In this document: in pieces, positions 32,708-41,807 of the stretch
Numbering within the stretch: position 1 is the first letter of the stretch
Layout: every line of letters begins with the position of its first letter
Assembly (NCBI GenBank): GCA_964458935.1
Contig: CAYWKS010000002.1
Coordinates: forward strand, 1 to 64,000
DNA: 64,000 nucleotides
Direction of reading: 5' to 3'
Source of the DNA: CAYWKS01 sp964458935
GTDB lineage: Bacteria > Planctomycetota > Phycisphaerae > Phycisphaerales > Zrk34
Notes under the pieces: model-generated
What the model saw: the letters and a program-made list of their open reading frames with translations, nothing else
Databases searched by the model: none
Told to the model about the DNA's origin: nothing
Translations under genes and position numbers: made by a program

Positions 32708-34261
32708 TCAGGAAGCGGTCGCCATCGCACGTTTGCGGCCGACGCCCAGGCCGATCGCGAGCACGGCCGACACCACGCACAAGGCCGCGGCGACCATGAA
32801 GGCGGCGGTGTAGCTGCCGGTCTGGACCTTGGCGAGGTTGCCCGCGGCGATGCCCACCACACCGGCGATGCCGTAGCTGGTGAAGACCCAGCCATAGTTG
32901 GCGCCCAGGTTCTTCGACCCGAACAGGTCCGCCGTCGCGGACGGGAACAGCGCGAAGTTGCCGCCGAAGTTGAACCCGACCAGCGCCGCGGCGATGTAGA
33001 GCGGGTACTCGCCGGTCAGCCGGCCGAGCATGAACAGCACGACGGCCTGGAAGCAGAACATGATGGTGAAGGCGGCGGTGCGGCCGATGAAGTCGCTGAT
33101 CAGGCCCCAGGCGATGCGGCCGATGGCGTTGAGGATCGCGAGCACGCCCATGGCCGTCGCGCCGACCGCGGCCGCTTGCTCGAGGCCCATGCCCGCATCG
33201 GCGACCTGCTCCTTCACGAAGAGCGCGACGATCCCGATGACCATCAGCCCGGCCATCGCGCCCGAGAAGAACATCAGCCACAGCACGTAGAACGTCGGCC
33301 GCTTGACCGTGTCCTGCCAGTGGGAATCGCCGGTGGCGGCGCCGGCCGCCGGGGCCGACGCCGGCGGGTTCCGCAGCAGCATCGCGCCGATCGTCACCAC
33401 GACAAGGCAGACGAAGCCGTGCACCAGGAAGAAGTCCGTGATGCCGTGCTGGGCGATGTAGCCGCGCGCGCCCATCTCGAGCTTGAACAGGTACGCGCCG
33501 AACCCGAATCCTGCGACCGCCAGGCCGCTGACCAGGCCCTTGCTCCTGGGGAACCACTTGACCAGGGCGGCGATGGGGCAGACATAGGCGAACCCGATCC
33601 CCGCGCCCGCGAGGAAGCCCACCGTTGCCCACAACACGAACAACTGGTCGAACTCGCCCTGCTCTCCGACGTAGCGCGTGCCCAGGACGACCGCCGCGAC
33701 GATCACCGACGTGCTGATCGCATGCGGCACGTACCGCACGAGCGGCATCTGGTCGCGGTCGAGCCTGCCGAGCAACGCGTGGGCCAGCGCCAGCAGCACC
33801 AGCACCAGCGCCCCGGCAAAGGCGGCGTGGGCGATGTACAGCACGATCGACGAACTCATGAAGCTGGCGACGATGAACCCCAGGCCCATCAGGATCGCGC
33901 CGATGACCGCGGGGAAACGCGGGCCCTTCACGTCCTGCACCCGCCCGGCGATCACCATCGCCAAGGCGAACGACAGGATGCAGATCGAGAATGCATACTT
34001 CAGGTAGCTCTGCTGCGTGGCGATCTGCACTTGTTTCGCCTGTTCGTCAGCGACGACCCGGTAGGTGCTCATGTCCGCATCGACCGGCAGCGCCGCGGCG
34101 TCAACCTCGGTGATCACCGGTGGGAAGACCTCCGCGTTGAGCGGCGTCCAGAAGATGCTGTAGCCGTACACCGTGCCGAGAATGAGCTGGATGATGATCG
34201 CGCCCAGCAGCACGAGGTAGCGGGTGTGGCCGGCCGGCTGTGCGGGGGATGTTTCGGGCAT
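32708..34261 (-). CDS. MFS carrier of the oxalate/formate antiporter (OFA) type
   Basis: A 517-residue twelve-span transporter. The N-terminal segment LGAIIIQLILGTVYGYSIFWTPL and the conserved WFPRSKGLVSGLAVAGFGFGAYLF in the middle are typical of OFA carriers, which move small carboxylates such as oxalate, formate, lactate or acetate. The loop between the first two spans is longer than usual, about 45 residues. GGAGG nine bases before the ATG supports the start. Its place beside acs and a porin points to a monocarboxylate substrate. Confidence 0.87.
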   Translation of the reverse strand: MPETSPAQPAGHTRYLVLLGAIIIQLILGTVYGYSIFWTPLNAEVFPPVITEVDAAALPVDADMSTYRVVADEQAKQVQIATQQSYLKYAFSICILSFALAMVIAGRVQDVKGPRFPAVIGAILMGLGFIVASFMSSSIVLYIAHAAFAGALVLVLLALAHALLGRLDRDQMPLVRYVPHAISTSVIVAAVVLGTRYVGEQGEFDQLFVLWATVGFLAGAGIGFAYVCPIAALVKWFPRSKGLVSGLAVAGFGFGAYLFKLEMGARGYIAQHGITDFFLVHGFVCLVVVTIGAMLLRNPPASAPAAGAATGDSHWQDTVKRPTFYVLWLMFFSGAMAGLMVIGIVALFVKEQVADAGMGLEQAAAVGATAMGVLAILNAIGRIAWGLISDFIGRTAAFTIMFCFQAVVLFMLGRLTGEYPLYIAAALVGFNFGGNFALFPSATADLFGSKNLGANYGWVFTSYGIAGVVGIAAGNLAKVQTGSYTAAFMVAAALCVVSAVLAIGLGVGRKRAMATAS

Positions 34262-34309
34262 TCAGAGTAACCTCCGTTGTGAGTCGTTGATCGCGGGCGA
34301 TTCCGGGGT

Positions 34310-35743
34310 TCAGAACAGCAACTGCAACTGGCTGCGGACGACGATCTGTCCGTCGACGCCGTCGGCTTCGGGGCGGTAGCCGTGGAAGTCGGCGGGCCAG
34401 CCGAACGTGTTGCCCCCCACGCTCACGCGCTGCAACGCGTTGAACGCGTAACCCACGTCGGTGGTCAGCTTGACCTGGTGGCCGGCGAAGTAGTGGTTGA
34501 GCCCCACGGTCAGGATGGACAACTGGTCGACCCCGGCGACGTCGAGGTCGCCCCATTCGTAGCGGCCGATCAGCTCCCACGCGTCGGTCAGGAAGTAGCT
34601 GCCCTGGAGAACGAAAGCGTACTGGTCGAGGTCGGGCACCTGGTCGGCGTCGCGCAGGTGGCGGCCGACCACCGCGCCGTAGAAGCCCCAGCCGAGGCAC
34701 TCGAACTGGCCATCGACCGTCCATTGGGTGATCGTCGCCTCGTCGCCGGTGGTCAGGGTCGAGCCGGGGGTGCCGTACTCGCCGGACTGCCAGTGCGCCG
34801 CGGCGCCGAGCACGGCCAGCACGCCGGGGTTGCGCCAGGCCTGGAAGTCGGCGTACAGGCTCCAGTCGCCGGCCAGCAGGTACTCGCCGCGGGTCGTGAC
34901 CGCGATGGCTTCGACGTCCTCGGCGTCCCACTCGCCGTTGGTGCCGCCGAGCCCGTCGTTGAGCGAGACCAGCGCGTGCAGCCGCTCGTCGCGGTAGTCC
35001 AGCGTCGCGCCCTGCGTGTAGCTGCCGAAGAACTGGTTGTGCACCAGCGATCGTTCGACGAACTGCTGCCGCGTTTCGCTGATCAGCCACTCGTGCCAGA
35101 AGGGGGTCTTGAACTGGCCGGCCTGCACGGACCAGCCGCCCTCGAGCTGCTTGCGGACCCACGCGTCCAGCAGCAGCGACCCGCCGGTGTAGTGGTGGCC
35201 GGTCCAGATCAGGAACTGCCACGACGGGTCGATCACGTGGCCGGTGAACCCGAACCGCACGCGGGTCAGCTCGAACCCGCCTCGGTCGTTGTCGAGGTCG
35301 GTTGGCTGAATCCCGCCGACGGTCGCGTCCGAGTCGTCGGACAGGTCGGCCGCGTCGTCGGAGGTGCTGAAGACGTAGCGGACCTGCAACTGCCCCATCA
35401 GCTTCAGCAGGAAGTCCCCGTCCTCGTCGGCCAGGAAGAACCGCTCGCCGTCGTGCCCCGCGGTCAGCGGCCGGTCGAGCAACGACGCGCGGGTCTCGGC
35501 GTCGGCGAGCACCTCCGCGACCAGGGCCTTGACCTGCTCGGCCCGCCGTTCGGTCATCCACCGCGCGCCGACCTCGTCGCGCAGCCGCGCGATCTGGGCG
35601 TCCTGCTCGGCGATCCGCGACGCGGCCTGCTCGAGCTGACGCTGCATCTGATCGAGGCGTTGGCCCATGTCGTCGGGCGTCGCAGCCGACGCGCTCAGCG
35701 CCCCCGCAATGATCGTGGCGAACAACGTTTCAAACCAACTCAT
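34310..35743 (-). CDS. Outer-membrane porin (OprP/O-like)
   Basis: A 477-residue exported protein. A signal peptide (ETLFATIIAGALSASA) is followed by a coiled-coil of about 40 residues (MGQRLDQMQRQLEQAASRI), then an amphipathic beta-strand region ending in SQLQLLF with a C-terminal Phe, as needed for outer-membrane barrel insertion. Strands such as GGFELTRVRFGFTGHV and QFLIWTGHHYTGG resemble phosphate-selective porins O and P. The start is set by GGAGG five bases upstream of the ATG. It is the first gene of the porin, MFS carrier, acs run, probably the outer-membrane entry for the same substrate. Confidence 0.83.
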   Translation of the reverse strand: MSWFETLFATIIAGALSASAATPDDMGQRLDQMQRQLEQAASRIAEQDAQIARLRDEVGARWMTERRAEQVKALVAEVLADAETRASLLDRPLTAGHDGERFFLADEDGDFLLKLMGQLQVRYVFSTSDDAADLSDDSDATVGGIQPTDLDNDRGGFELTRVRFGFTGHVIDPSWQFLIWTGHHYTGGSLLLDAWVRKQLEGGWSVQAGQFKTPFWHEWLISETRQQFVERSLVHNQFFGSYTQGATLDYRDERLHALVSLNDGLGGTNGEWDAEDVEAIAVTTRGEYLLAGDWSLYADFQAWRNPGVLAVLGAAAHWQSGEYGTPGSTLTTGDEATITQWTVDGQFECLGWGFYGAVVGRHLRDADQVPDLDQYAFVLQGSYFLTDAWELIGRYEWGDLDVAGVDQLSILTVGLNHYFAGHQVKLTTDVGYAFNALQRVSVGGNTFGWPADFHGYRPEADGVDGQIVVRSQLQLLF

Positions 35744-35810
35744 GCATGCCTCCAACTGGACCATCGTGTCCGTATTTGCGGCGGCCCGCCCTCGCGGCGC
35801 GGGCGAAACC

Positions 35811-36479
35811 TCAGCGTTGTCGGGCGGCCCCCGCGGCACGGACCTGCGCCCTGATCCACTCGAACCACGGATCGAGCTGCGGCGACGCCACGCTCAGCTC
35901 CATCACCGGCGCGTCGGTGTTCAACTGCGCCACGTCGCAACGGAACTTCTCACGGTCGAAGGTGAAGTGCGGCAGCAGGTCGATCTTGTTGAGCACGATC
36001 AGCGCCGCGGCGTGCACCAGCGTCCAGTGCTTCGCCGCCTTGTCGTCGCCTTCGCTCACGCTGAACATGCCGACCTTGAGGTGCTGGCCGAGGTCGAACC
36101 CGACCGGGCAGATCAGGTTGCCCACGTTCTCGATGACCAGCACGTCGAGCCGATCGAGCGGCAGACGATCCATGGCGCGTCGGACCTGGTGGGCCTCGAG
36201 GTGGCAGGCGCGGCCCGTGTTGATCTGCACGACGTGATCGCTGTGGCGGGCCAGCCGCTCGGCGTCGCGTGCCGTCGCGAGGTCGCCGACCGCCACGCCG
36301 ATCGTCAACTCGCCGGCGAACCGCGCCAGCGTCGCCTCCAGCAGCGCGGTCTTCCCGCAGCCCGGCGCGCCGATCAGGTCCACGCACCAGATGCCGTGGT
36401 CGGCCAGGAGGCGGCGGTTGTCCGCGGCCAACTGGTCGTTGAGCTTCATCACGTTCTCGATCACGGGGACCTGTTTCAT
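35811..36479 (-). CDS. hypB: Hydrogenase nickel incorporation GTPase HypB
   Basis: A 222-residue GTPase that, with HypA, loads nickel into the hydrogenase large subunit. The P-loop is GAPGCGKT (about 35-42). The metal-site motif RACHLEAHQV, ENVGNLICP and the base-recognition NKID are present. It lacks the N-terminal CxxCGC motif and the histidine-rich stretch found in some HypB proteins, so it is the short form. The frame is open upstream, but the ATG at 36479 has GGAGG seven bases upstream and overlaps the hypA stop as ATGA. It is the last gene of the hyp-hox operon. Confidence 0.95.
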   Translation of the reverse strand: MKQVPVIENVMKLNDQLAADNRRLLADHGIWCVDLIGAPGCGKTALLEATLARFAGELTIGVAVGDLATARDAERLARHSDHVVQINTGRACHLEAHQVRRAMDRLPLDRLDVLVIENVGNLICPVGFDLGQHLKVGMFSVSEGDDKAAKHWTLVHAAALIVLNKIDLLPHFTFDREKFRCDVAQLNTDAPVMELSVASPQLDPWFEWIRAQVRAAGAARQR

Positions 36480-36829
36480 GGCAGCGCCTCCTGGTGATCC
36501 TCGATGTCGAGGCTGAGCAGGGTCAGCCCGGCGTCGCCGCGGGGCTGCGGTCGGGCATGCCCGCATGAGCACGCGACGAACAACTGCTCGCTGTCCCATT
36601 CCCGACCGCACGCCGGGCATCGCAGGCGGTAGGGTTCGAGCTCGAGCATGAGTTGGGCGCCGTCGAATCGGCCGGCGTCGGTCGCCGCCCGCCACGCCCA
36701 CTGCATCGCCTCGGGCTCGATCGCGGCCATGGCGCCGGCCCGGACGCGGACGCGCCGCAGCGTCGCCGACGCGGGGGTGTGCGCGGCGACCTGCTCGACC
36801 AGGGCCTCGGCGATGCTGAATTCATGCAT
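36476..36829 (-). CDS. hypA: Hydrogenase nickel metallochaperone HypA
   Basis: A 117-residue nickel and zinc protein starting with the invariant MHEFSIAE; His2 is the nickel ligand. The zinc site normally has two CxxC pairs. Here the first is CPAC (about residues 73-76), but the second is CSC (in VACSCGHA), one residue short of CxxC. Both flanks of the pair align well with other HypA proteins, so this is an unusual variant or a base-level deletion that keeps the frame. It overlaps hypB by four bases and the protease gene by eight, showing translational coupling. Confidence 0.92.
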   Translation of the reverse strand: MHEFSIAEALVEQVAAHTPASATLRRVRVRAGAMAAIEPEAMQWAWRAATDAGRFDGAQLMLELEPYRLRCPACGREWDSEQLFVACSCGHARPQPRGDAGLTLLSLDIEDHQEALP

Positions 36830-37304
36830 GGCACGCCTCCCGATGTTCGCGCAGCCAGGCGGCCAGCCGATCGACCATCGGCGCCACCGCGGAGGCGACG
36901 GCGTCGCTGAGCGCATGGCCGTGCTCGAAGGACGCGGCGCCGACGGCGAGCGTCCACGCCGGCGGCGCCGCGCCGAACATCGCGCCCGCCAGCGCCAGCA
37001 GGTGCGACGGGCCGAGCTGGTGCCCGATCGCCGGTGCGCCGGTCGCCGCGGCGATCGGTCGCATGTCGATCCACCCCGGCGACAGCTCACAACTGGCATC
37101 CACGAAGATCACGCCGGTCGCCGAGGCGATGTCCAGCGCGTGGTCGGGCGCAAGCTGGTGGCAGGTGAGGGTGCGGCAGGGGCCGTCCGCGACGGGGTCG
37201 GCCGCGAACCGATCGACCACGACCGGGCCGACGGCATCGTCGCCGCGGAGGCTGTTGCCGATGCCGATGATCAGCGGCGTGTTGTCAGTCGCGTCGGATT
37301 TCAT
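36822..37304 (-). CDS. hoxW: Hydrogenase maturation protease
   Basis: A 160-residue endopeptidase of the HycI/HoxW family that removes the C-terminal tail of the large subunit after nickel insertion. The hallmark IIGIGNSLRGDDAVGP (about 11-26) contains the first metal-sensing Asp; VDRF and VDASCELSPG follow, and the histidine in GHQLGPSHLL is conserved. Its substrate is presumably HoxH, which carries a 25-residue tail after its last Cys motif. The gene overlaps hoxH by 20 bases and hypA by eight. Confidence 0.9.
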   Translation of the reverse strand: MKSDATDNTPLIIGIGNSLRGDDAVGPVVVDRFAADPVADGPCRTLTCHQLAPDHALDIASATGVIFVDASCELSPGWIDMRPIAAATGAPAIGHQLGPSHLLALAGAMFGAAPPAWTLAVGAASFEHGHALSDAVASAVAPMVDRLAAWLREHREACHA

Positions 37305-38709
37305 TCACGACGGTTCCCTTGGGGTCGACGAACTCGATGCGCAGGGGCATCTGGCCGAGCGCGTGGGTGGAGCAGCTCAGGCAGGGATCGAAGCAGCGGA
37401 TGACCGCCTCGACGCGGTTGAGCATGCCCTCCTGGACGTTGTTGCCGTCGACGAACTGCTGGGCGACCTGCTTGACGCCGCGGTTCATGGCGAGGTTGTT
37501 GTGGCCGGTGGCGATGATGAGGTTGGCCCAGGTCATGCGTCCGTCGCGGTCGATCCGGTAGTGGTGGATGAGGGTGCCGCGGGGTGCTTCGCTGATGCCC
37601 ACGCCTTCCCAGCGGTTGGGCCGGGCCCGGGCGCGGACGAAGGTGTCGAGGATGTCGTCCTCGTGCAGGAGCTGGTCGATCTTCTCCACCCCGTGCAGGA
37701 TCTCCAGCAGCCGCGCCCAGTGGTAGTGGAAGCTGGAGGAGGCGGGGTGGCCGGCCCGCTCGCGGAACTCGGCGAGTTCGGCGTCGGCCTCGGCCGTGCC
37801 GAACCCGTTGCACAGGTTGACCCGGGCCAGCGGGCCCACGCGGTAGGTCCCCTCGGGGTAACCGGCCGGCTTGTAGTACGGGCTCTTGAGGTAGCTGAAC
37901 GGCTCGACCGCCTCGCCGATGTGATCGCTGTAGCGGTGGGGGTCGTCGAAGGACGCGACGGGCCCGCCCTGGGCGTCGCTGAACGCCATCGCGCCGTCGT
38001 AGTGCTCCCACCCGCCGTGCTCGGTGACCAGCCCGCCGAACATCGTCGGGAAGTTGGCGAAGTGCTGGATCTCCTCGGGGTAGTTGTCGACGATGGTCTT
38101 GAAGAAGTCGAGGGTGCGGCGGGTGATGTCGCGCGCCTCGGGGAGCATGTCCAGGACCTCCTGCCGCTCGTCGGCGGACAGGGGCTTGTTGACGCCGCCG
38201 GGCACGAGCCACGCCGGGTGGATCTTCTTGCCGCCGAGGATGCGGATGACCTCCTGGCCGAACTTGCGGAGCTTGACGCCGTCGGTGGCGCGGTCGGGGT
38301 GCTGCTGGATGAGCCCGAAGATGTTCCGCGTCGCCGGGTCCGAGTCCATGCCCAGCAGCAGGTCGGGGCTGGACAGGTGGAAGAAGCTCAGCGCGTGGCT
38401 CTGGACGAACTGCGCGAGGTTCATCAGGCGTCGGAGCTTGTCGGCGGTGGGGGGGATGTCGACCGCGAGCAGGTCGTCGCACGCCTTGGCCGACGCCATC
38501 AGGTGGCTCACCGGGCAGATCCCGCAGATCCGCGCGGTGATCGAGGGCATCTCGGTCAGCGGCCGGCCCTCGACGAACTTCTCGAACCCACGGAACTGCG
38601 TGACGTGGAACAGCGCATCGTCCACCCGCCCGTCGTCGCCGAGCTTGATGGTGATCTTGGCGTGGCCTTCGATGCGGGTGACCGGCTGGATGGTGATTTC
38701 TTGCGACAT
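37285..38709 (-). CDS. hoxH: NAD-linked [NiFe] hydrogenase large subunit HoxH
   Basis: A 474-residue catalytic subunit holding the NiFe(CN)2CO centre. The L1 motif is RICGICPVSH (Cys 62 and 65) and the L2 motif is DPCLSCSTH (Cys 443 and 446). After His449 a 25-residue tail remains, expected to be cut off by the protease encoded next. The sequence QPVTRIEGHAKI at the start and the company of hoxE, F, U and Y place it in group 3d, the bidirectional NAD-reducing type. No ribosome site is seen, and a 130-base GC-rich spacer with a hairpin separates it from hoxY. Confidence 0.96.
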   Translation of the reverse strand: MSQEITIQPVTRIEGHAKITIKLGDDGRVDDALFHVTQFRGFEKFVEGRPLTEMPSITARICGICPVSHLMASAKACDDLLAVDIPPTADKLRRLMNLAQFVQSHALSFFHLSSPDLLLGMDSDPATRNIFGLIQQHPDRATDGVKLRKFGQEVIRILGGKKIHPAWLVPGGVNKPLSADERQEVLDMLPEARDITRRTLDFFKTIVDNYPEEIQHFANFPTMFGGLVTEHGGWEHYDGAMAFSDAQGGPVASFDDPHRYSDHIGEAVEPFSYLKSPYYKPAGYPEGTYRVGPLARVNLCNGFGTAEADAELAEFRERAGHPASSSFHYHWARLLEILHGVEKIDQLLHEDDILDTFVRARARPNRWEGVGISEAPRGTLIHHYRIDRDGRMTWANLIIATGHNNLAMNRGVKQVAQQFVDGNNVQEGMLNRVEAVIRCFDPCLSCSTHALGQMPLRIEFVDPKGTVVNEIRRD

Positions 38710-38839
38710 CGTGGGTTCGATCCGTTGTTTGTGGGTCGGTTGATCGGTGCGTCAGTTCATCGGGCATCGGTGGCGTCGAGCGGGCGCGGCCGGCGGGGGA
38801 CGGGCCCGCCGCTGCACCCGCGCGCGGCGGCGCGGCTGA

Positions 38840-39379
38840 TCACATGCCAAACCTCGTCAGGGCGGTCGGGTCGGGGGTGCGCCCGGCGAGCACCTCGGTG
38901 ATGGCGAAGTGGATCGCGTCGGCCGGCGGCGGGCAGCCCGGCAGGAACAGGTCCACGTCGATGACTTCGTGCAGCGGCCGCGACTGCGGCTGGAGCGGCG
39001 GGACGTACTCGGTCGGCGGCGACTGGTTGAGCGTCGCGTTCTCCACGTACGCCCGCGAGAGCAGTTGCGCCGCCGGGTAGGGGTTGCGCATCGACGGCAC
39101 GTTGCTCGTCACGGCGCAATCGCCCAGGGAGACGACCAGCCCGCTCCGCTGGCGGATGATCTGCGCCAGGTGCAGGTCGTGGTCGCTGGAGACGGCGCCC
39201 TCGACGAGGGTGACGGCCACGCCCTCGGGGAAATCCTTCGGATCGACCACGGGCGAGTGGACGACGTCGACGAGGCCGGCCAGGTCGACCAGCCGCTCGT
39301 CGAGGTCGAGGAACGACATGTGGCATCCGGAGCAGCCGTCCAGCCAGACGGTCGCGACCTTGGGTTTGTCCGGGCTCAT
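38840..39379 (-). CDS. hoxY: [NiFe] hydrogenase small subunit HoxY
   Basis: A 179-residue subunit that carries only the proximal 4Fe-4S cluster, as expected for group 3d. Cluster cysteines are in WLDGCSGCHMSF (about 15-18), GDCAVTSN and LPGCPPPADAI. It relays electrons between HoxH and the diaphorase part. The start at 39379 has GGAGG seven bases upstream and overlaps the hoxU stop as ATGA. No Tat signal is present, which fits a cytoplasmic enzyme. Confidence 0.95.
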   Translation of the reverse strand: MSPDKPKVATVWLDGCSGCHMSFLDLDERLVDLAGLVDVVHSPVVDPKDFPEGVAVTLVEGAVSSDHDLHLAQIIRQRSGLVVSLGDCAVTSNVPSMRNPYPAAQLLSRAYVENATLNQSPPTEYVPPLQPQSRPLHEVIDVDLFLPGCPPPADAIHFAITEVLAGRTPDPTALTRFGM

Positions 39380-40107
39380 CGGTGGGCCTCCCGCATGAGG
39401 GTGAGATAGGGCAGGAACTGTCGGCGCTTGGCCATCTCGGCGGCGGCGGTGCCCTTTTCGACCAGCGCGCCGGTCGGGCAGACGTGCACGCACTTGCCGC
39501 AGCTCGTGCAGGTCTGGCTCTCGCCCCAGGGCTGGTTCAGGTCGTTGATGATGCGGGCCTGGATGCCGCGACCGGCCACGCCCTTGGTGAACGCGCCTTC
39601 GATCTCGCCGCACACCCGCACGCAACGCGTGCACATGATGCAGCGGTTGTGGTCCAGCCGGAAACGGTCGTGCGACGAATCGACGTCGAGGTCGGGGTAC
39701 ATGTAGGGCAGGTGGATGTGGTCCACGCCCAGGTGCACCGCCATGGCCTGCAGCTCGCAGTGCCCGTTGCTCACGCACACCGCGCAGATGTGGTTGCGTT
39801 CGGCGAAGAGCATCTCGACCACGGTCTTGCGGTAGTGCCGCAGCCGCTCGGTGTCGGTGTGCACGACCATGCCCTCGGCGACCTCGGTCGAGCAGGCGGC
39901 CAGCAGCTTGCGGTGGCCTTCGACCTCGACGAGGCACAGCCGGCACGCGCCCCAGATCGTCAGCCCGTCGATGTAGCACAGCCCGGGGATGCGGATGTCG
40001 TGGTCGGCGGCGACGTCCTTGATCGTCTGCCCGGGCTTGGCGGTGCACCCCTCGCCGTCGATCGTCAGGGTCAGGGTCTGGGTGGGTGGCAGTTTCTGTC
40101 GGGCCAT
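39376..40107 (-). CDS. hoxU: Hydrogenase diaphorase subunit HoxU
   Basis: A 243-residue iron-sulfur protein related to the N-terminal part of NuoG. The first domain binds a 2Fe-2S cluster (GLCYIDGLTIWGACRLCLVEV and AACST). Next comes the HxxxCxxC-type site in HICAVCVSNGHCELQ, then two 4Fe-4S motifs, CIMCTRCVRVC and CTSCGKCVHVCP. It wires electrons between HoxF and HoxY. It overlaps hoxY by four bases and follows hoxF after 50 bases. Confidence 0.95.
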   Translation of the reverse strand: MARQKLPPTQTLTLTIDGEGCTAKPGQTIKDVAADHDIRIPGLCYIDGLTIWGACRLCLVEVEGHRKLLAACSTEVAEGMVVHTDTERLRHYRKTVVEMLFAERNHICAVCVSNGHCELQAMAVHLGVDHIHLPYMYPDLDVDSSHDRFRLDHNRCIMCTRCVRVCGEIEGAFTKGVAGRGIQARIINDLNQPWGESQTCTSCGKCVHVCPTGALVEKGTAAAEMAKRRQFLPYLTLMREAHR

Positions 40108-40157
40108 GTCGTGGGTCCTTCCTGGCGGCGCCGCGGCGTGAGTCGCGGCGCCGCGGG

Positions 40158-41807
40158 TCAGTTGCCGTGGGTCGCGCCGACGGCGGCGCCGTTGTCCTGC
40201 AGCGCGTCGAGGTACTCGGATTCGAAGTAGCGGAGCGTGCTGAGCACGGGGTTGGGGGCGGTCTGGCCGAGCCCGCACAGGCTGCACGCCTTGACCACGT
40301 CGCACAGTTCCCGGAGCAGGTCGAGGTCGCGTGGCCGGGCCCGGCCGTGGCTCATCTTCTCCAGCAGCCCGAGCATCTGCGCCGTGCCGACCCGGCAGGG
40401 CACGCACTTGCCGCACGACTCGTCCTTGCAGAACTCCATGAAGAACCGCGCCACGTCGACCATGCTCGAGGTCTGGTCCATGATGACCATCCCGCCGGAG
40501 CCCATGATCGTGCCGGCCTCCTGCAGCGACTCGTAATCGACGGGCATGTCCAGCTTGTCGCCGGGCACGCACCCGCCGCTGGGCCCGCCGGTCTGCACCG
40601 CCTTGAAGGTCCCGCCGTCCGGCACGCCGGCGCCGATGTCGTTGACGATCTCCCTCAGCGAGATGCCCATCGGGACCTCGATCAGCCCGTTGTTGGTGAT
40701 CTTGCCGGCGAGTGCGAAGACCTTGGTGCCCTTGGAGTTGTCGGTCCCGATCGCGGCCATCGCCGCGCCGCCGTGGCGGATGATCCACGGCACGTTGGCG
40801 AAGGTCTCGACGTTGTTGATGAGGGTGGGCATGCCGAACAGCCCGTAGCTCGCGGGGAACGGCGGCCGCGGCCGCGGCACGCCGCGCCGGCCCTCGATCG
40901 ACGCGATCAGCGCCGTCTCCTCGCCGCACACGAACGCCCCCGCGCCCAGCCGCAGCTCGATGTCGAAGCTGAACGGCGTGTCGCACAGGTTCGTTCCCAG
41001 CAGCTCGAGCTTCGACGCCTGCCGGATCGCCAGCTTCAGCCGCTTGATCGCCAGGGGGTACTCGGCCCGGACGTAGATGAAGGCCTTGCTCGCGCCGACC
41101 GCGTAGCCGGCGATCGCCATGCCCTCGATCACCCGGTGCGGGTCGCTCTCCAGCACGGCGCGGTCCATGAACGCGCCGGGGTCGCCCTCGTCGGCGTTGC
41201 AGATCACGTACTTCTGGTCCGCGTCGGTGCGCTCGACCGTCGCCCACTTCAGGCCGGTCGGGAATCCCGCGCCCCCGCGGCCCCGCAGCCCGCTGGTCGT
41301 GATCTCGTGGATCAACTGGTCGGGCGTCATCTCCGTCAGCGCGGTGACCATCGCGCTGTACCCGCCGGCGGCGATGTAGTCCTCGATGCTCTCGGGGTCG
41401 ATCCGCCCGGAGTTCTCCGTGACGATCCGCTGCTGCCGCGTGAAGTAGGGGATGTCGGTCGGCTGGATGTGGTCGGTCAACGTGCGGCCCTCGACGGCGG
41501 CGTCGACCAGGGGCGCCGCCTCCGGCTCGCCGATCGCGCGGTACATCGTCCGGCGGTCCGGCTCGGCGGTCTGGGCGACCTCGACCAGCGGCCCGGCCGA
41601 GCACAGGCCCATGCAGCCCACGCAGCGGACGCGGACCCGTTCGCCGGCCTCGTCGACCTGCTCGGCACGCCGGGTCATGGCCTGGGCCAGCGCGTCGCTG
41701 CGGCGCGACATACAACTGGCCGCGGTGCAGACGTTGATGTGACGGCGGGCCTGCGCATGCTCGGCACGCCGGGTTTCGGCGATCTGTTGTAGTTCTTCGG
41801 GGGTCAT
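40158..41807 (-). CDS. hoxF: Hydrogenase diaphorase subunit HoxF, NAD(H)- and FMN-binding
   Basis: A 549-residue NuoF-like subunit, the site of NAD(H) exchange. An N-terminal thioredoxin-like 2Fe-2S domain (INVCTAASCMSRR, VRCVGCMGLC) is followed by the NADH/FMN domain (GLRGRGGAGFPTGLKW, CNADEGDPGAFMDR, GAYVCGEET-like GAFVCGEETALI) and the 4Fe-4S motif ESCGKCVPCRVG. The ATG at 41807 overlaps the hoxE stop as ATGA, like other junctions in this operon. An ATG four codons upstream is possible. Confidence 0.95.
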   Translation of the reverse strand: MTPEELQQIAETRRAEHAQARRHINVCTAASCMSRRSDALAQAMTRRAEQVDEAGERVRVRCVGCMGLCSAGPLVEVAQTAEPDRRTMYRAIGEPEAAPLVDAAVEGRTLTDHIQPTDIPYFTRQQRIVTENSGRIDPESIEDYIAAGGYSAMVTALTEMTPDQLIHEITTSGLRGRGGAGFPTGLKWATVERTDADQKYVICNADEGDPGAFMDRAVLESDPHRVIEGMAIAGYAVGASKAFIYVRAEYPLAIKRLKLAIRQASKLELLGTNLCDTPFSFDIELRLGAGAFVCGEETALIASIEGRRGVPRPRPPFPASYGLFGMPTLINNVETFANVPWIIRHGGAAMAAIGTDNSKGTKVFALAGKITNNGLIEVPMGISLREIVNDIGAGVPDGGTFKAVQTGGPSGGCVPGDKLDMPVDYESLQEAGTIMGSGGMVIMDQTSSMVDVARFFMEFCKDESCGKCVPCRVGTAQMLGLLEKMSHGRARPRDLDLLRELCDVVKACSLCGLGQTAPNPVLSTLRYFESEYLDALQDNGAAVGATHGN

